DNA of 7,347 bases from Dehalococcoidales bacterium (GTDB lineage: Bacteria; Chloroflexota; Dehalococcoidia; Dehalococcoidales; UBA2162): assembly GCA_020354275.1 (NCBI GenBank), contig CP070645.1, positions 408,010 to 415,356 of the forward strand. Direction: 5' to 3'. The notes under the pieces are model-generated. The model was not told where the DNA came from, searched no databases, and saw only the letters and a list, made by a program, of their open reading frames with translations. The position numbers were made by a program, and so were the translations under genes. This document shows, in pieces, positions 1-5,626 of the stretch. How positions within the stretch are numbered: the first letter of the stretch is position 1; every line of letters starts with the position of its first letter.

Positions 1-912
1 TACTACGGCAACGACCCGTCAATAACGCTGATAATGATGTATATCGAGGGGCCAAAGGACGGCAACCGGTTTTTCAACATACTGCGTGAGGTGACTAAAA
101 CCAAGCCGGTGGTGATAATCAAAGGGGGTCGGGGACAGTCCGGCACCAGGGCAGTTTCATCTCATACCGCCTCTCTGGCCGGGTCAATGGAGATATGGAA
201 CACCATGGTCAGGCAGGCCGGCGCTGTGGCTGTCAGCAGCATTGAGGAACTGATAGATGTCACTGTCGGCCTGTATTTCCTCCCACCCATTACCGGGCGG
301 AGAGTGGGTGTTTCTGCCGGGGCAGGCGGGGCTACCGTACTGGCTGCCGACCAGTGTGAAGAGGCCGGGCTCGACGTTATTGCTTTACCCCAAGAGATAC
401 GTGACGAACTGAGAAGTCAGAATATCCAGATATGGGACTGGATCAGCAACCCCATAGACTTCTCAATCAACATGGGAGACGATAATTTTAACCCCAACAG
501 CCTCTTAAAGATGATGGCCATGAACCCCAACTTTGACCTGATTATTACCTCGATAGGCGGGCACCCCGGTGGTGGCCCACCGGGTGGTGGCCGGCCTGGC
601 GGTGGCGGTCCGCCAGGTGGAGGCAGACCCCACGGCGGCGAAGGCCCGCCCCCCTGGGCAGGCCAGCAAGCGTCCAGCGATGCTTTTACCCAGCAATACC
701 GTGAGATTACCGACTACAAGCCGGTAGTAGGGCTGGTTTCGGACATCAGTCCGTCTGCCAATAACGATAACTGGAATGAACAGAGGTGGAAATCTGTCTG
801 CGAAACGACTGCCCGACTGATCGACCTGAAAATCCCTTACTATCCCACCATATCGCGGGCAGCCGGGGCCGTCAGTAAAGTCATCGATTACTATGAGAGG
901 AAAGGGGTATAG
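1..912 (+). CDS. ADP-forming acetate/acyl-CoA ligase, alpha-type subunit (5'-truncated by window edge)
   Basis: Partial gene: frame 1 is open from base 1, and 303 residues are visible before the TAG at 910-912. It resembles the C-terminal two thirds of the alpha part of ADP-forming acetyl-CoA synthetases (acyl-CoA + ADP + Pi to acid + CoA + ATP). Visible codon 55 (bases 163-165) is the His of an SHTASLAG motif, the phosphohistidine site of this family. A GRRVGVSAGAGGATVLAADQCEEAG segment (codons ~98-122) and NPIDF (codons ~150-154) match the following succinyl-CoA-ligase-like domain. The protein ends without an ATP-grasp beta domain, so the nucleotide-binding subunit must be encoded elsewhere, as in two-subunit enzymes. 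Oddly, a Gly/Pro-rich insert interrupts codons ~186-220. The gene converges on the kinase-like gene. The exact acyl substrate cannot be told from sequence. Family call is firm; substrate is open. Confidence 0.85.
   Translation, partial: YYGNDPSITLIMMYIEGPKDGNRFFNILREVTKTKPVVIIKGGRGQSGTRAVSSHTASLAGSMEIWNTMVRQAGAVAVSSIEELIDVTVGLYFLPPITGRRVGVSAGAGGATVLAADQCEEAGLDVIALPQEIRDELRSQNIQIWDWISNPIDFSINMGDDNFNPNSLLKMMAMNPNFDLIITSIGGHPGGGPPGGGRPGGGGPPGGGRPHGGEGPPPWAGQQASSDAFTQQYREITDYKPVVGLVSDISPSANNDNWNEQRWKSVCETTARLIDLKIPYYPTISRAAGAVSKVIDYYERKGV
556..666 (+). repeat. Gly/Pro-rich pentapeptide-like repeat inside the acyl-CoA ligase
   Basis: In frame with the host gene, the DNA encodes successive units read as GGGPP, GGGRP, GGGGPP, GGGRP, then a looser HGGEGPPP tail. 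The 10-mer GGTGGTGGCC occurs at 568-577 and again at 583-592, a 15-base period that suggests expansion by slippage or tandem duplication. The insert follows the hydrophobic strand FDLIITSI and precedes the conserved helix SSDAFTQQYREI, so it lies in a loop of an otherwise normal fold. The reading frame is kept on both sides, arguing for a functional tolerated insert and not a frameshift artefact. Confidence 0.75.
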
Positions 913-940
913 GTAAGCCGTACCCCGGTGGGTTTCTCTT
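904..940 (+). terminator. Possible weak terminator for the acyl-CoA ligase gene
   Basis: GGGGTA (904-909) can pair with TACCCC (921-926) around an 11-base loop that begins with the stop codon. A competing short stem, ACCC (922-925) with GGGT (930-933), is followed by a pyrimidine-rich TTCTCTTTAT. Neither is a classic strong intrinsic terminator. The convergent arrangement with the next gene makes termination somewhere in 913-990 expected. Nothing else is visible in this 78-base gap. Confidence 0.25.
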
Positions 941-990
941 TATCGGGCTAGCTTTGTTCAAGCACTCAGCGATGAGACAGGAGCAGAAGG

Positions 991-2049
991 CTACCCATAT
1001 TCTTTTGCCTTTTCATCGCCGCGGAGAACACTGAGCCCGGCCCGGGCAAACACAATTGCTTCCTGTTCGGGGTAGGTCTTTATTGGGGCAATAAATGACA
1101 CCCTTTCTTTTATCCAGCCCACAGCCCTTTCCGAATCCAGTATCTTACCGGTGAGTATGACCGCATCTACCTTACCTTTGAGCACGGTGGCCATCGCCCC
1201 TATGTCCTTGGCAATCTGGTAGCACATGGCTTCCAGGTAGAATTCCGCCTCCTCATCACCGCTATCTATCCTCTTTTCAACCTCGCCGATACTGTTTACC
1301 CCCAGCAGGGCTACCATCCCCCCTTCTCCCCGTATCATTTTCATAACCTGCTCTACGGTATATTTACCGGAGAAACAGAGTTGCGCCACCTGGCTGGTGG
1401 GCAGACTGCCACTGCGCTCCATGGTGAACGGCCCTTCGTCAAAGGCATTGGTGGTATCGATAACCCTGCCGCCTTCGAAGGCGACAATGGACATCCCACC
1501 CTCAAGGTGAGCAATGACCAGCCTGGCATTATCAACGTCTATATTCATTTCAGCCGCCGCCAGTATCGCCACCGCCTCAATATTCTGCCGGTGATATGCC
1601 GGTCTCCTCTCTACACCGGGAAGACCGGAGACGCGGGCAATCCGAGGCCATTCTACGCCGGTGGGATAGGGAACAAAAGCAGGTACCCCATACTCATCGG
1701 CTATCTCTTTGGCCATTACACAACCCAGAATCGCCGGGTGTTCAATCCTCACTCCCTCCGATGTCACGGCATCGGCCATCTTTTGATTTACCTGGAAAAT
1801 ACCGCTCTCCCCGGTACGCGGGCCGCTCCGGCCGACAACCGCCGCCAGGTCACCCTTCTTTATCCCCCATTCCTCAAGTTTCGACCTGACTATTCTGTGC
1901 CGGTAGGGCCACTCCTCAATTACCTTACCAAACCCCCTGAGGTCATCGACCGGGTGCACAATCTTGGCAGTCTTCACCTCTGTTTCGTCTTCGAAAACAG
2001 ATATCTCGGTACTCGTTGAGCCGGGGTTTATCACCAGTACTCTATACAT
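991..2049 (-). CDS. Butyrate-kinase-family protein (ASKHA acyl kinase), divergent
   Basis: 352 residues, the normal length for butyrate kinase, which makes acyl phosphate and ADP from acid and ATP, or ATP in reverse. Family marks: INPGSTST near the N-terminus (residues 7-14), SGLPGVERRP (141-150), ERSGSLP (211-217), CFSGKYT (225-231), the stretch EAMCYQIAKDIGAMATVLKG (273-292), and the ending VLRGDEKAKEY. Several positions differ from the consensus I remember: HLEGG at 181-185 where HLGGG is usual, LTGK at 299-302 where LTGG is usual, HRQN at 153-156 where HALN is usual, GRSGPRTGESGIF in place of a GRGG...GTY loop, and no Asp in PAFVPYPTGV where a VDP motif is expected. Activity is therefore uncertain; it may be a paralog with another substrate or a non-catalytic homolog. 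ATG at 2049 has a strong Shine-Dalgarno. It lies 207 bases beyond the collagen-like gene, so it may have its own promoter. Confidence 0.82.
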   Translation of the reverse strand: MYRVLVINPGSTSTEISVFEDETEVKTAKIVHPVDDLRGFGKVIEEWPYRHRIVRSKLEEWGIKKGDLAAVVGRSGPRTGESGIFQVNQKMADAVTSEGVRIEHPAILGCVMAKEIADEYGVPAFVPYPTGVEWPRIARVSGLPGVERRPAYHRQNIEAVAILAAAEMNIDVDNARLVIAHLEGGMSIVAFEGGRVIDTTNAFDEGPFTMERSGSLPTSQVAQLCFSGKYTVEQVMKMIRGEGGMVALLGVNSIGEVEKRIDSGDEEAEFYLEAMCYQIAKDIGAMATVLKGKVDAVILTGKILDSERAVGWIKERVSFIAPIKTYPEQEAIVFARAGLSVLRGDEKAKEYG

Positions 2050-2053
2050 ATCG

Positions 2054-2062
2054 CTCCTCCCC
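2054..2062 (-). promoter_or_regulatory. Ribosome binding site of the butyrate-kinase-like gene
   Basis: On the minus strand GGGGAGGAG stands 4 bases before the ATG at 2049, a near-complete complement to the 16S anti-Shine-Dalgarno, fixing the start. Confidence 0.8.
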
Positions 2063-2129
2063 TGGATCTAAAGCTGATTGTTATTGCCGCTTAAACAGGT
2101 AAAGCCTGTCTAATTCTAATCCCGATACC

Positions 2130-2153
2130 ACTATACACAAAAGCATTAATCAA
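2130..2153 (-). promoter_or_regulatory. AT-rich promoter-like stretch upstream of the butyrate-kinase-like gene
   Basis: On the minus strand TTGATT (2148-2153) and TATAGT (2130-2135) resemble -35 and -10 boxes, but the spacer is only 12 bases, too short for a standard sigma-70 promoter. It is simply the most promoter-like stretch in the 207-base gap that precedes this gene. Treat as a weak candidate. Confidence 0.2.
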
Positions 2154-2180
2154 ATCGCCGAAGGCAGGTATATTGTGGAC

Positions 2181-2227
2181 TTACCGGGAAAAATGAACCC
2201 ATCCGAGGCTAATATCCCGGGCGGTAA
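2181..2227. repeat. Imperfect inverted repeat between collagen-like and kinase-like genes
   Basis: TTACCGGGA (2181-2189) is complementary to TCCCGG...TAA on the right (2215-2227) if a 4-base bulge is allowed; the arms are separated by 25 bases. It lies 30 bases past the stop of the collagen-like gene. There is no T-run immediately after either arm on the minus strand, so a classic intrinsic terminator is not supported. It may be a 3' stabilising or regulatory hairpin. The rest of the 2050-2256 gap shows only a Shine-Dalgarno and an AT-rich stretch. Confidence 0.3.
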
Positions 2228-2256
2228 AACCCATCTTAAAAGGCCTGGATTACAGA

Positions 2257-2883
2257 CTAGCCGAAAGCCAGTTTTTTTATCCGGCCCAGTACTGATAGGG
2301 CCAGGGCTATTACTGCCAGTACGATAGCGGCAATGCTGATGCCACCGGCCGGTCCGGCTTCACCGGGAGTTCCCTGCTCACCGGGTATTCCCTGTTCACC
2401 CTGCGGCCCCTGCTCTCCAGTAGCCCCCTGCTCACCAGTTGCTCCCGTTGCCCCGGGTGATCCCGCTTCACCCTCTGGTCCTGGATCCCCCGTGTCCCCC
2501 TTATCACCTTTTGATCCGGTCATGTCAACAACGACGAATGCGGCGGTAGCCGATTCATCCGGGTAACCAGGTACATAACCTATGGCCGTGACCCAGTGCT
2601 GGCCGGGCGCGGTCTGAGTGGGAACAGTGATGATTGCCGTGAAGCTTCCTTCCTGGGCATATATTGTCTGAGGAACGGTCGGTATCGGGTAAGTATCATC
2701 CCATCCAATAGTAATAAGTGAGCCACTCATAAAACCCCTGCCGGTGATTGTCAGCGCTGCGAAACCGGAGGTGGGAGTTAGAGTTATAGTCTCATTCTGA
2801 GCGTAAGCCCTGTCAGCGGGGACTGAGGATAATACCAGCATGCAAACTAATATCGTCAGAACCAAGAAGCGTAACCTTTCCAT
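2257..2883 (-). CDS. Secreted collagen-like protein with C-terminal membrane anchor (paralog 1)
   Basis: 208 residues. Order of parts: a Sec signal peptide (residues 1-28, basic MERLR start, hydrophobic core, AYA then Q29); a beta-rich domain of about 90 residues (30-120) beginning ITLTPTSGFAALTITGRGF, which resembles an IPT/TIG-like or Ig-like fold; 19 uninterrupted Gly-X-Y triplets (123-179), charged and rich in GEQ, GDK and GAT; a membrane helix (about 182-199, ISIAAIVLAVIALALSVLG); and a short basic tail RIKKLAFG. The expected topology is outside for the beta domain and stalk, inside for the KK tail. Gly-X-Y runs of this kind trimerise in known bacterial collagens, but that is family knowledge. 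It is a paralog of the protein at 3002-3739 and 118 bases downstream of it. ATG at 2883 is preceded by GGGAGGAGG. Cellular role unknown; a surface stalk or fibre is the simplest reading. Confidence 0.85.
   Translation of the reverse strand: MERLRFLVLTILVCMLVLSSVPADRAYAQNETITLTPTSGFAALTITGRGFMSGSLITIGWDDTYPIPTVPQTIYAQEGSFTAIITVPTQTAPGQHWVTAIGYVPGYPDESATAAFVVVDMTGSKGDKGDTGDPGPEGEAGSPGATGATGEQGATGEQGPQGEQGIPGEQGTPGEAGPAGGISIAAIVLAVIALALSVLGRIKKLAFG
2347..2517 (-). repeat. Collagen-type Gly-X-Y repeat, 19 triplets
   Basis: Codons 123-179 of the collagen-like gene encode Gly at every third residue without a break. X and Y are often Glu/Gln, Asp/Lys, Ala/Thr, with Pro in fewer units than in the neighbouring paralog. 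Charged GDK, GDT and GEQ units are typical of bacterial collagens, which must be stable without hydroxyproline. Confidence 0.9.
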
Positions 2884-2888
2884 GTTAG

Positions 2889-2897
2889 CCTCCTCCC
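2889..2897 (-). promoter_or_regulatory. Ribosome binding site of collagen-like paralog 1
   Basis: GGGAGGAGG on the minus strand, 5 bases before the ATG at 2883. It confirms the start at the basic-hydrophobic signal peptide. Confidence 0.8.
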
Positions 2898-2938
2898 ATA
2901 ATTTGGCCTACCCCTCAATTCATCCAGCCAGCTGGTTA

Positions 2939-2957
2939 AACGGTGTCTATCACCGTT
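2939..2957 (-). terminator. Perfect 7-bp hairpin between the two collagen-like genes
   Basis: AACGGTG (2939-2945) and CACCGTT (2951-2957) form a perfect inverted repeat with a 5-base loop. On the minus strand the hairpin is followed by only TTTAA, so it could be a weak or partial terminator, lowering expression of the last gene, or an operator or mRNA stability element. It is the clearest structure in the 118-base gap 2884-3001, which otherwise holds the ribosome binding site and a CCAGCTGG palindrome (2928-2935). Confidence 0.4.
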
Positions 2958-3001
2958 GCAATACATTAAACAGAATGATGAAAGCCTTGAGGGTAATAAA
3001 T

Positions 3002-3739
3002 CTACCCCAGGGCGACTTTCTTTATGATTCCCAGAAGCGAAAGGCCCAGGGCTACTACCGCGGCAACAATAGCGGCGATACTGATGGTGCCCGCAGGACC
3101 TGGCTCTCCGGGTAGGCCCTGTTCACCCTGCGGCCCGGTCTCACCCGGCGGTCCCTGTTCACCGGCCGGCCCCTGTCCACCAGCTGCCCCCTGCTCGCCA
3201 GCCGGCCCCGGTGGCCCTGGCGGCCCCGGCGGCCCCGATTCACCGGGCGGACCTGCCGGCCCGGTCTCACCAGTTAGCCCCACTGGGCCTGGTAAGCCTT
3301 GTGGTCCCTGTGGTCCTACTATCTCAACAATGCTGAATTGAACAGGTAAACTGGTTTCCGTAGCGCCATCTCCTAGGTCTGCGTAGGCCCGGACCCAGAA
3401 CTGACCGAGAGTAGTAGCAGCAGACGGAACGGTAATAATCGCCCAGAAACCTGTTGACTCACCCCAGAGCCAATCAGTATACACCACCTGCGGGTACACC
3501 GGATTAATGACCTTGGGGTCAGTAAAGGCCGAATCGTCATCCCACTCGATATATACCGGATAACCACCATCTCCAACAGGATAATCAAGGCCGACCACAA
3601 CAATTGGTGCAGCCGGGGAACCTGGATTAGGGTTCAGTGTAATGGTTGGATTTTGAGCGTAGGCTTCATCGGCGGGAGTTCCCATGAAAACCAAAGAAAC
3701 AAGTAACACAAGGGATATCACAAGGCCAAATCTCTTCAT
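3002..3739 (-). CDS. Secreted collagen-like protein with C-terminal membrane anchor (paralog 2)
   Basis: 245 residues from the ATG at 3739. An 18-codon longer frame starts at 3793, but that start would sit inside the upstream gene, while 3739 has a good Shine-Dalgarno and begins a proper signal peptide (MKRFGLVISLVLL..., cleavage after AYA at residue 28). Then comes a beta-rich domain (about 30-140) with ITLNPNPGSPAAPIVVVG, IEWDDD and FWAIITVPSAATTLGQFWVRAYA, matching the layout of the neighbour's domain (FTAIITVPTQTAPGQHWVTAIG) but longer. Next are 25 Gly-X-Y triplets (142-216), Pro-rich with GPP runs; a membrane helix (about 219-237); and the tail IIKKVALG. Signal-peptide end and C-terminus closely match paralog 1 (ISIAAIV..., KK.A.G), so the two arose by duplication. 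It begins 25 bases after the Ig-like gene ends, so it is almost certainly in the same transcript. Likely an extracellular membrane-anchored stalk; function otherwise unknown. Confidence 0.85.
   Translation of the reverse strand: MKRFGLVISLVLLVSLVFMGTPADEAYAQNPTITLNPNPGSPAAPIVVVGLDYPVGDGGYPVYIEWDDDSAFTDPKVINPVYPQVVYTDWLWGESTGFWAIITVPSAATTLGQFWVRAYADLGDGATETSLPVQFSIVEIVGPQGPQGLPGPVGLTGETGPAGPPGESGPPGPPGPPGPAGEQGAAGGQGPAGEQGPPGETGPQGEQGLPGEPGPAGTISIAAIVAAVVALGLSLLGIIKKVALG
3092..3316 (-). repeat. Collagen-type Gly-X-Y repeat, 25 triplets
   Basis: Codons 142-216 of the second collagen-like gene encode 25 unbroken triplets. They include a GPP-GPP-GPP-GPA core and several GEQ and GPQ units. The repeat is six triplets longer and richer in Pro than that of the neighbouring paralog, so the two stalks have diverged in length and composition while their ends stayed alike. 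Confidence 0.9.
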
Positions 3740-3745
3740 ATCAGG

Positions 3746-3756
3746 CTCCCTTCTCC
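3746..3756 (-). promoter_or_regulatory. Ribosome binding site deciding the start of collagen-like paralog 2
   Basis: GGAGAAGGGAG on the minus strand ends 6 bases before the ATG at 3739. It supports this start over the upstream in-frame ATG at 3793, which would overlap the preceding coding region. Confidence 0.75.
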
Positions 3757-3764
3757 AGACTTGT

Positions 3765-5561
3765 CTATCTGGAAAACCACCCGGTAACGACACGCACCAG
3801 ATTGTTCCACCACGTTTCCGGGTTGCTTGTCAGCATACGCCAGCCACCACCCCAGTGCAGCACGAAACCTATCAGCACCCCCAGGGCACCGAGAACAAGA
3901 AGCGCCCTTACCACACGCCAGATAGGTTTCCAGGAAGCCATAAACGGATTGTGGTAAAGCTCGCAATTAGCCGTCTGAGTGCTACCTTCAGCAGTGCTAG
4001 CCGTCACCGTAATATCATAACGCTTTCTTTCACCTATCATCGAGCCGCGTCTCGGTTTTGCCAGCACGGGTACCTCAACGCTATTCCAGGCGGTTACCAC
4101 CGGGTCATCCTGCTTGAAACGGAAGTTTAAACCTTCATCAAGGTCGGTAGCAGATAGTATCAGCCTGGTATCGCTGACGCCGGTGTTTTCCAAGTTCACG
4201 CGGTAGGTTCCCTTCCGGCGAGATGAAATCCGGTAGGGACGAACAGCCAGTTTAAATTCGGTGGATGGCATTATTTCCAGCTGCCCAATAACACTAGTGG
4301 CATCTTCAGCAACGCTCTGAGAACGCACCGTCAGGGCAAACGGGTATTTCCCGGCCTTGGCCCCTTTTCTCTTGGGCGGCTGGAAGGAGACCTGCATCTG
4401 GTCGGTAGCCTGGGGCATCAGGGCTATGCTGGATGCCGAACGGCTGTACCAGCTCTCGTTAAGCCCTTCAATTTCCATAACGAATTTATCAACGATATCA
4501 CCGAGGTTCTGTATCTGTACGGTCACGGGTACTGGCACACCACCGGCACTGACCTGAAGCTCGGTCGGTGTCATCGAAACCCTGATCCGTTCCGAGACCC
4601 GGGCACCGGGTATCTGTATGGGTTGAACATCGACCACCCGGCTGGTACTACCATACCTGTTACTTACGTCCAGTGTATAGCTGGTCAATTCGGCAGGCCT
4701 TACTAGTTTCTCCCCCTGTGCCTCAACGGTCTCACCGTTTAACCTGACACGGGAAGCCCTTTTGGCTACCCAGCTTAGCCTGAACTCATGCCTGTCATCA
4801 GTAACCGCTCTGAAAGCATCAATCTCCGGCGGGCGTGTCAGCCAGGGTATTCGCCATTGTGGCAACCGGGGTATCCGGGGTATCCGTATCTGCGGTAGAG
4901 TCCTGTACCAGGGAATACGGATAAATCTCCCGTTAATGGTCTTGGTCTCGTCACTATCGGCCAGGACAGCCGTTACCTGAATATCAAATTCCCTTTGCCC
5001 GCCAAGCAACGCCAGCCATCCCAACCCTACCTCAAGGGTAGCCTGAGACTGACCGCTACCGCCAACCGTTAACATCTCGGGACTAAGGCTGTAACGCAGG
5101 CTGCCGCTGATTTCGTCAACCTCCAGTTGGAGCTCAGCGGTTACATCACCGGGGTTCCGGGCTATTATTCGGTAGGTCGCCCGGCGCCCGGAAATACGCT
5201 CCGGTGATATACTCAGTTCCAGCTCGGGAGGCCGGCGGGCCTCTAGAATGACATCCACTGTGGCGGTGTCATCCGGGCTCTCCTGAGAGGTAACCTTTAT
5301 CTGAAAGGGATAGGAATCAGCCATGGCTTTGGCTGTTTTGGGTGGATGGAGGATGATTTTAATATCATCCTGGTCATTGGGGAATAACGCCACACTGGAA
5401 ACAGGTAATGTATACCAGTCCGTTTCCAGACCTTCAATGTTCAGGGTAAACTGATCGACGGTCTGTCCCGTATTACGGAGGGTAGCCATGGCCTCCACAC
5501 TTTCACCGGCTGCCACAGCGTACGTTGCTGCTGATAGGGTTACGTCAATTCTTTCTGACAT
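3765..5561 (-). CDS. Duplicated Ig-like (NEW3/CARDB-like) repeat protein with C-terminal membrane helix
   Basis: 598 residues from the ATG at 5561, chosen because AGGAG stands 7 bases upstream; a GTG six codons earlier lacks such a site. Two long homologous halves are visible (residues ~2-214 and ~323-535). Each opens with SERI.V, continues with IEGL...WY and a ..S..AL.P..........PPK motif, then YPF...V.S, and later a second beta-rich unit (ISGRRATYRI and ISSRRKGTYRV). These look like pairs of NEW3/CARDB-type beta-sandwich domains. Between them lie an Ile-Pro-Arg linker (~217-244) and a separate Ig-like domain (~245-315; FRLSW...ASRVRLNGETV, then TSYTLDVSNRYGS). Near the C-terminus is one membrane helix (~550-570) followed by a Trp-rich tail. 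There is no N-terminal signal peptide, so the large part is probably cytoplasmic and tail-anchored. Located between the tail-like genes and the collagen-like genes. Role unknown; a particle-to-membrane tether is my inference. Confidence 0.8.
   Translation of the reverse strand: MSERIDVTLSAATYAVAAGESVEAMATLRNTGQTVDQFTLNIEGLETDWYTLPVSSVALFPNDQDDIKIILHPPKTAKAMADSYPFQIKVTSQESPDDTATVDVILEARRPPELELSISPERISGRRATYRIIARNPGDVTAELQLEVDEISGSLRYSLSPEMLTVGGSGQSQATLEVGLGWLALLGGQREFDIQVTAVLADSDETKTINGRFIRIPWYRTLPQIRIPRIPRLPQWRIPWLTRPPEIDAFRAVTDDRHEFRLSWVAKRASRVRLNGETVEAQGEKLVRPAELTSYTLDVSNRYGSTSRVVDVQPIQIPGARVSERIRVSMTPTELQVSAGGVPVPVTVQIQNLGDIVDKFVMEIEGLNESWYSRSASSIALMPQATDQMQVSFQPPKRKGAKAGKYPFALTVRSQSVAEDATSVIGQLEIMPSTEFKLAVRPYRISSRRKGTYRVNLENTGVSDTRLILSATDLDEGLNFRFKQDDPVVTAWNSVEVPVLAKPRRGSMIGERKRYDITVTASTAEGSTQTANCELYHNPFMASWKPIWRVVRALLVLGALGVLIGFVLHWGGGWRMLTSNPETWWNNLVRVVTGWFSR
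3957..4595 (-). repeat. Internal duplication, C-terminal copy
   Basis: Encodes the second long repeat of the Ig-like protein. It aligns with the copy at 4920-5558 through SERI, VDKFVMEIEGLNESWY (against VDQFTLNIEGLETDWY), ALMPQ (against ALFPN), QPPK (against HPPK) and KYPFALTVRSQ (against SYPFQIKVTSQ). The copies are clearly related but well diverged, so the duplication is old. Confidence 0.75.
4830..4913 (-). repeat. Ile-Pro-Arg linker with short tandem repeat
   Basis: Encodes a strongly basic, Pro-rich segment including PQIRIPRIPRLPQWRIP. On the plus strand the 9-mer GGGGTATCC occurs twice in tandem (about 4868-4885), giving the RIP RIP R pattern. Such a sequence should be extended and positively charged; it separates the first pair of beta domains from the central Ig-like domain. 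Confidence 0.65.
4920..5558 (-). repeat. Internal duplication, N-terminal copy
   Basis: Encodes the first long repeat of the Ig-like protein, partner of the copy at 3957-4595. It contains two beta-rich units; the second begins near ELELSISPERISGRRATYRI, matching FKLAVRPYRISSRRKGTYRV of the other copy. Confidence 0.75.
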
Positions 5562-5568
5562 CTTATGA

Positions 5569-5573
5569 CTCCT
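5569..5573 (-). promoter_or_regulatory. Ribosome binding site deciding the start of the Ig-like repeat gene
   Basis: AGGAG on the minus strand, 7 bases before the ATG at 5561. It lies inside the six-codon extension that would exist if the GTG at 5579 were used, and so argues against that start. Confidence 0.7.
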
Positions 5574-5626
5574 AATCACATTGCATTGCTGTCACCGCTG
5601 GTTGCCGACTTAAGCCCAGGTGTTTA

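Noticed and set aside
1381..2019. 212-codon plus-strand frame opposite the kinase-like gene
   Set aside because: It lies wholly antisense to a clear butyrate-kinase family gene, and its translation shows no recognisable domain.
2333..2566. Plus-strand frame rich in Pro, Gly and Ser
   Set aside because: It is the antisense shadow of the Gly-X-Y repeat: GGN/CCN codons read as Pro-rich on the other strand. It has no ribosome binding site, while the minus-strand frame has a signal peptide and a membrane anchor.
2928..2935. CCAGCTGG palindrome upstream of collagen-like paralog 1
   Set aside because: An isolated 8-bp palindrome with no second copy nearby and no promoter in register; chance is a sufficient explanation.
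2347..3316. GC-rich periodic DNA considered as CRISPR or minisatellite
   Set aside because: The periodicity is the 9-base or 3-codon pattern of Gly-X-Y coding; there are no identical repeats with unique spacers.
3024..3341. Plus-strand Gly/Pro-rich frame that also looks collagen-like
   Set aside because: Antisense of the second collagen-like gene; it lacks a signal peptide or anchor and stops within the gene.
3740..3793. 18-codon N-terminal extension of collagen-like paralog 2 from the ATG at 3793
   Set aside because: It would overlap the end of the Ig-like gene and bury the signal peptide; the ATG at 3739 has GGAGAAGGGAG at proper spacing.
5562..5579. Six-codon extension of the Ig-like gene from a GTG at 5579
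   Set aside because: The AGGAG motif lies inside this extension at the correct distance from the ATG at 5561.
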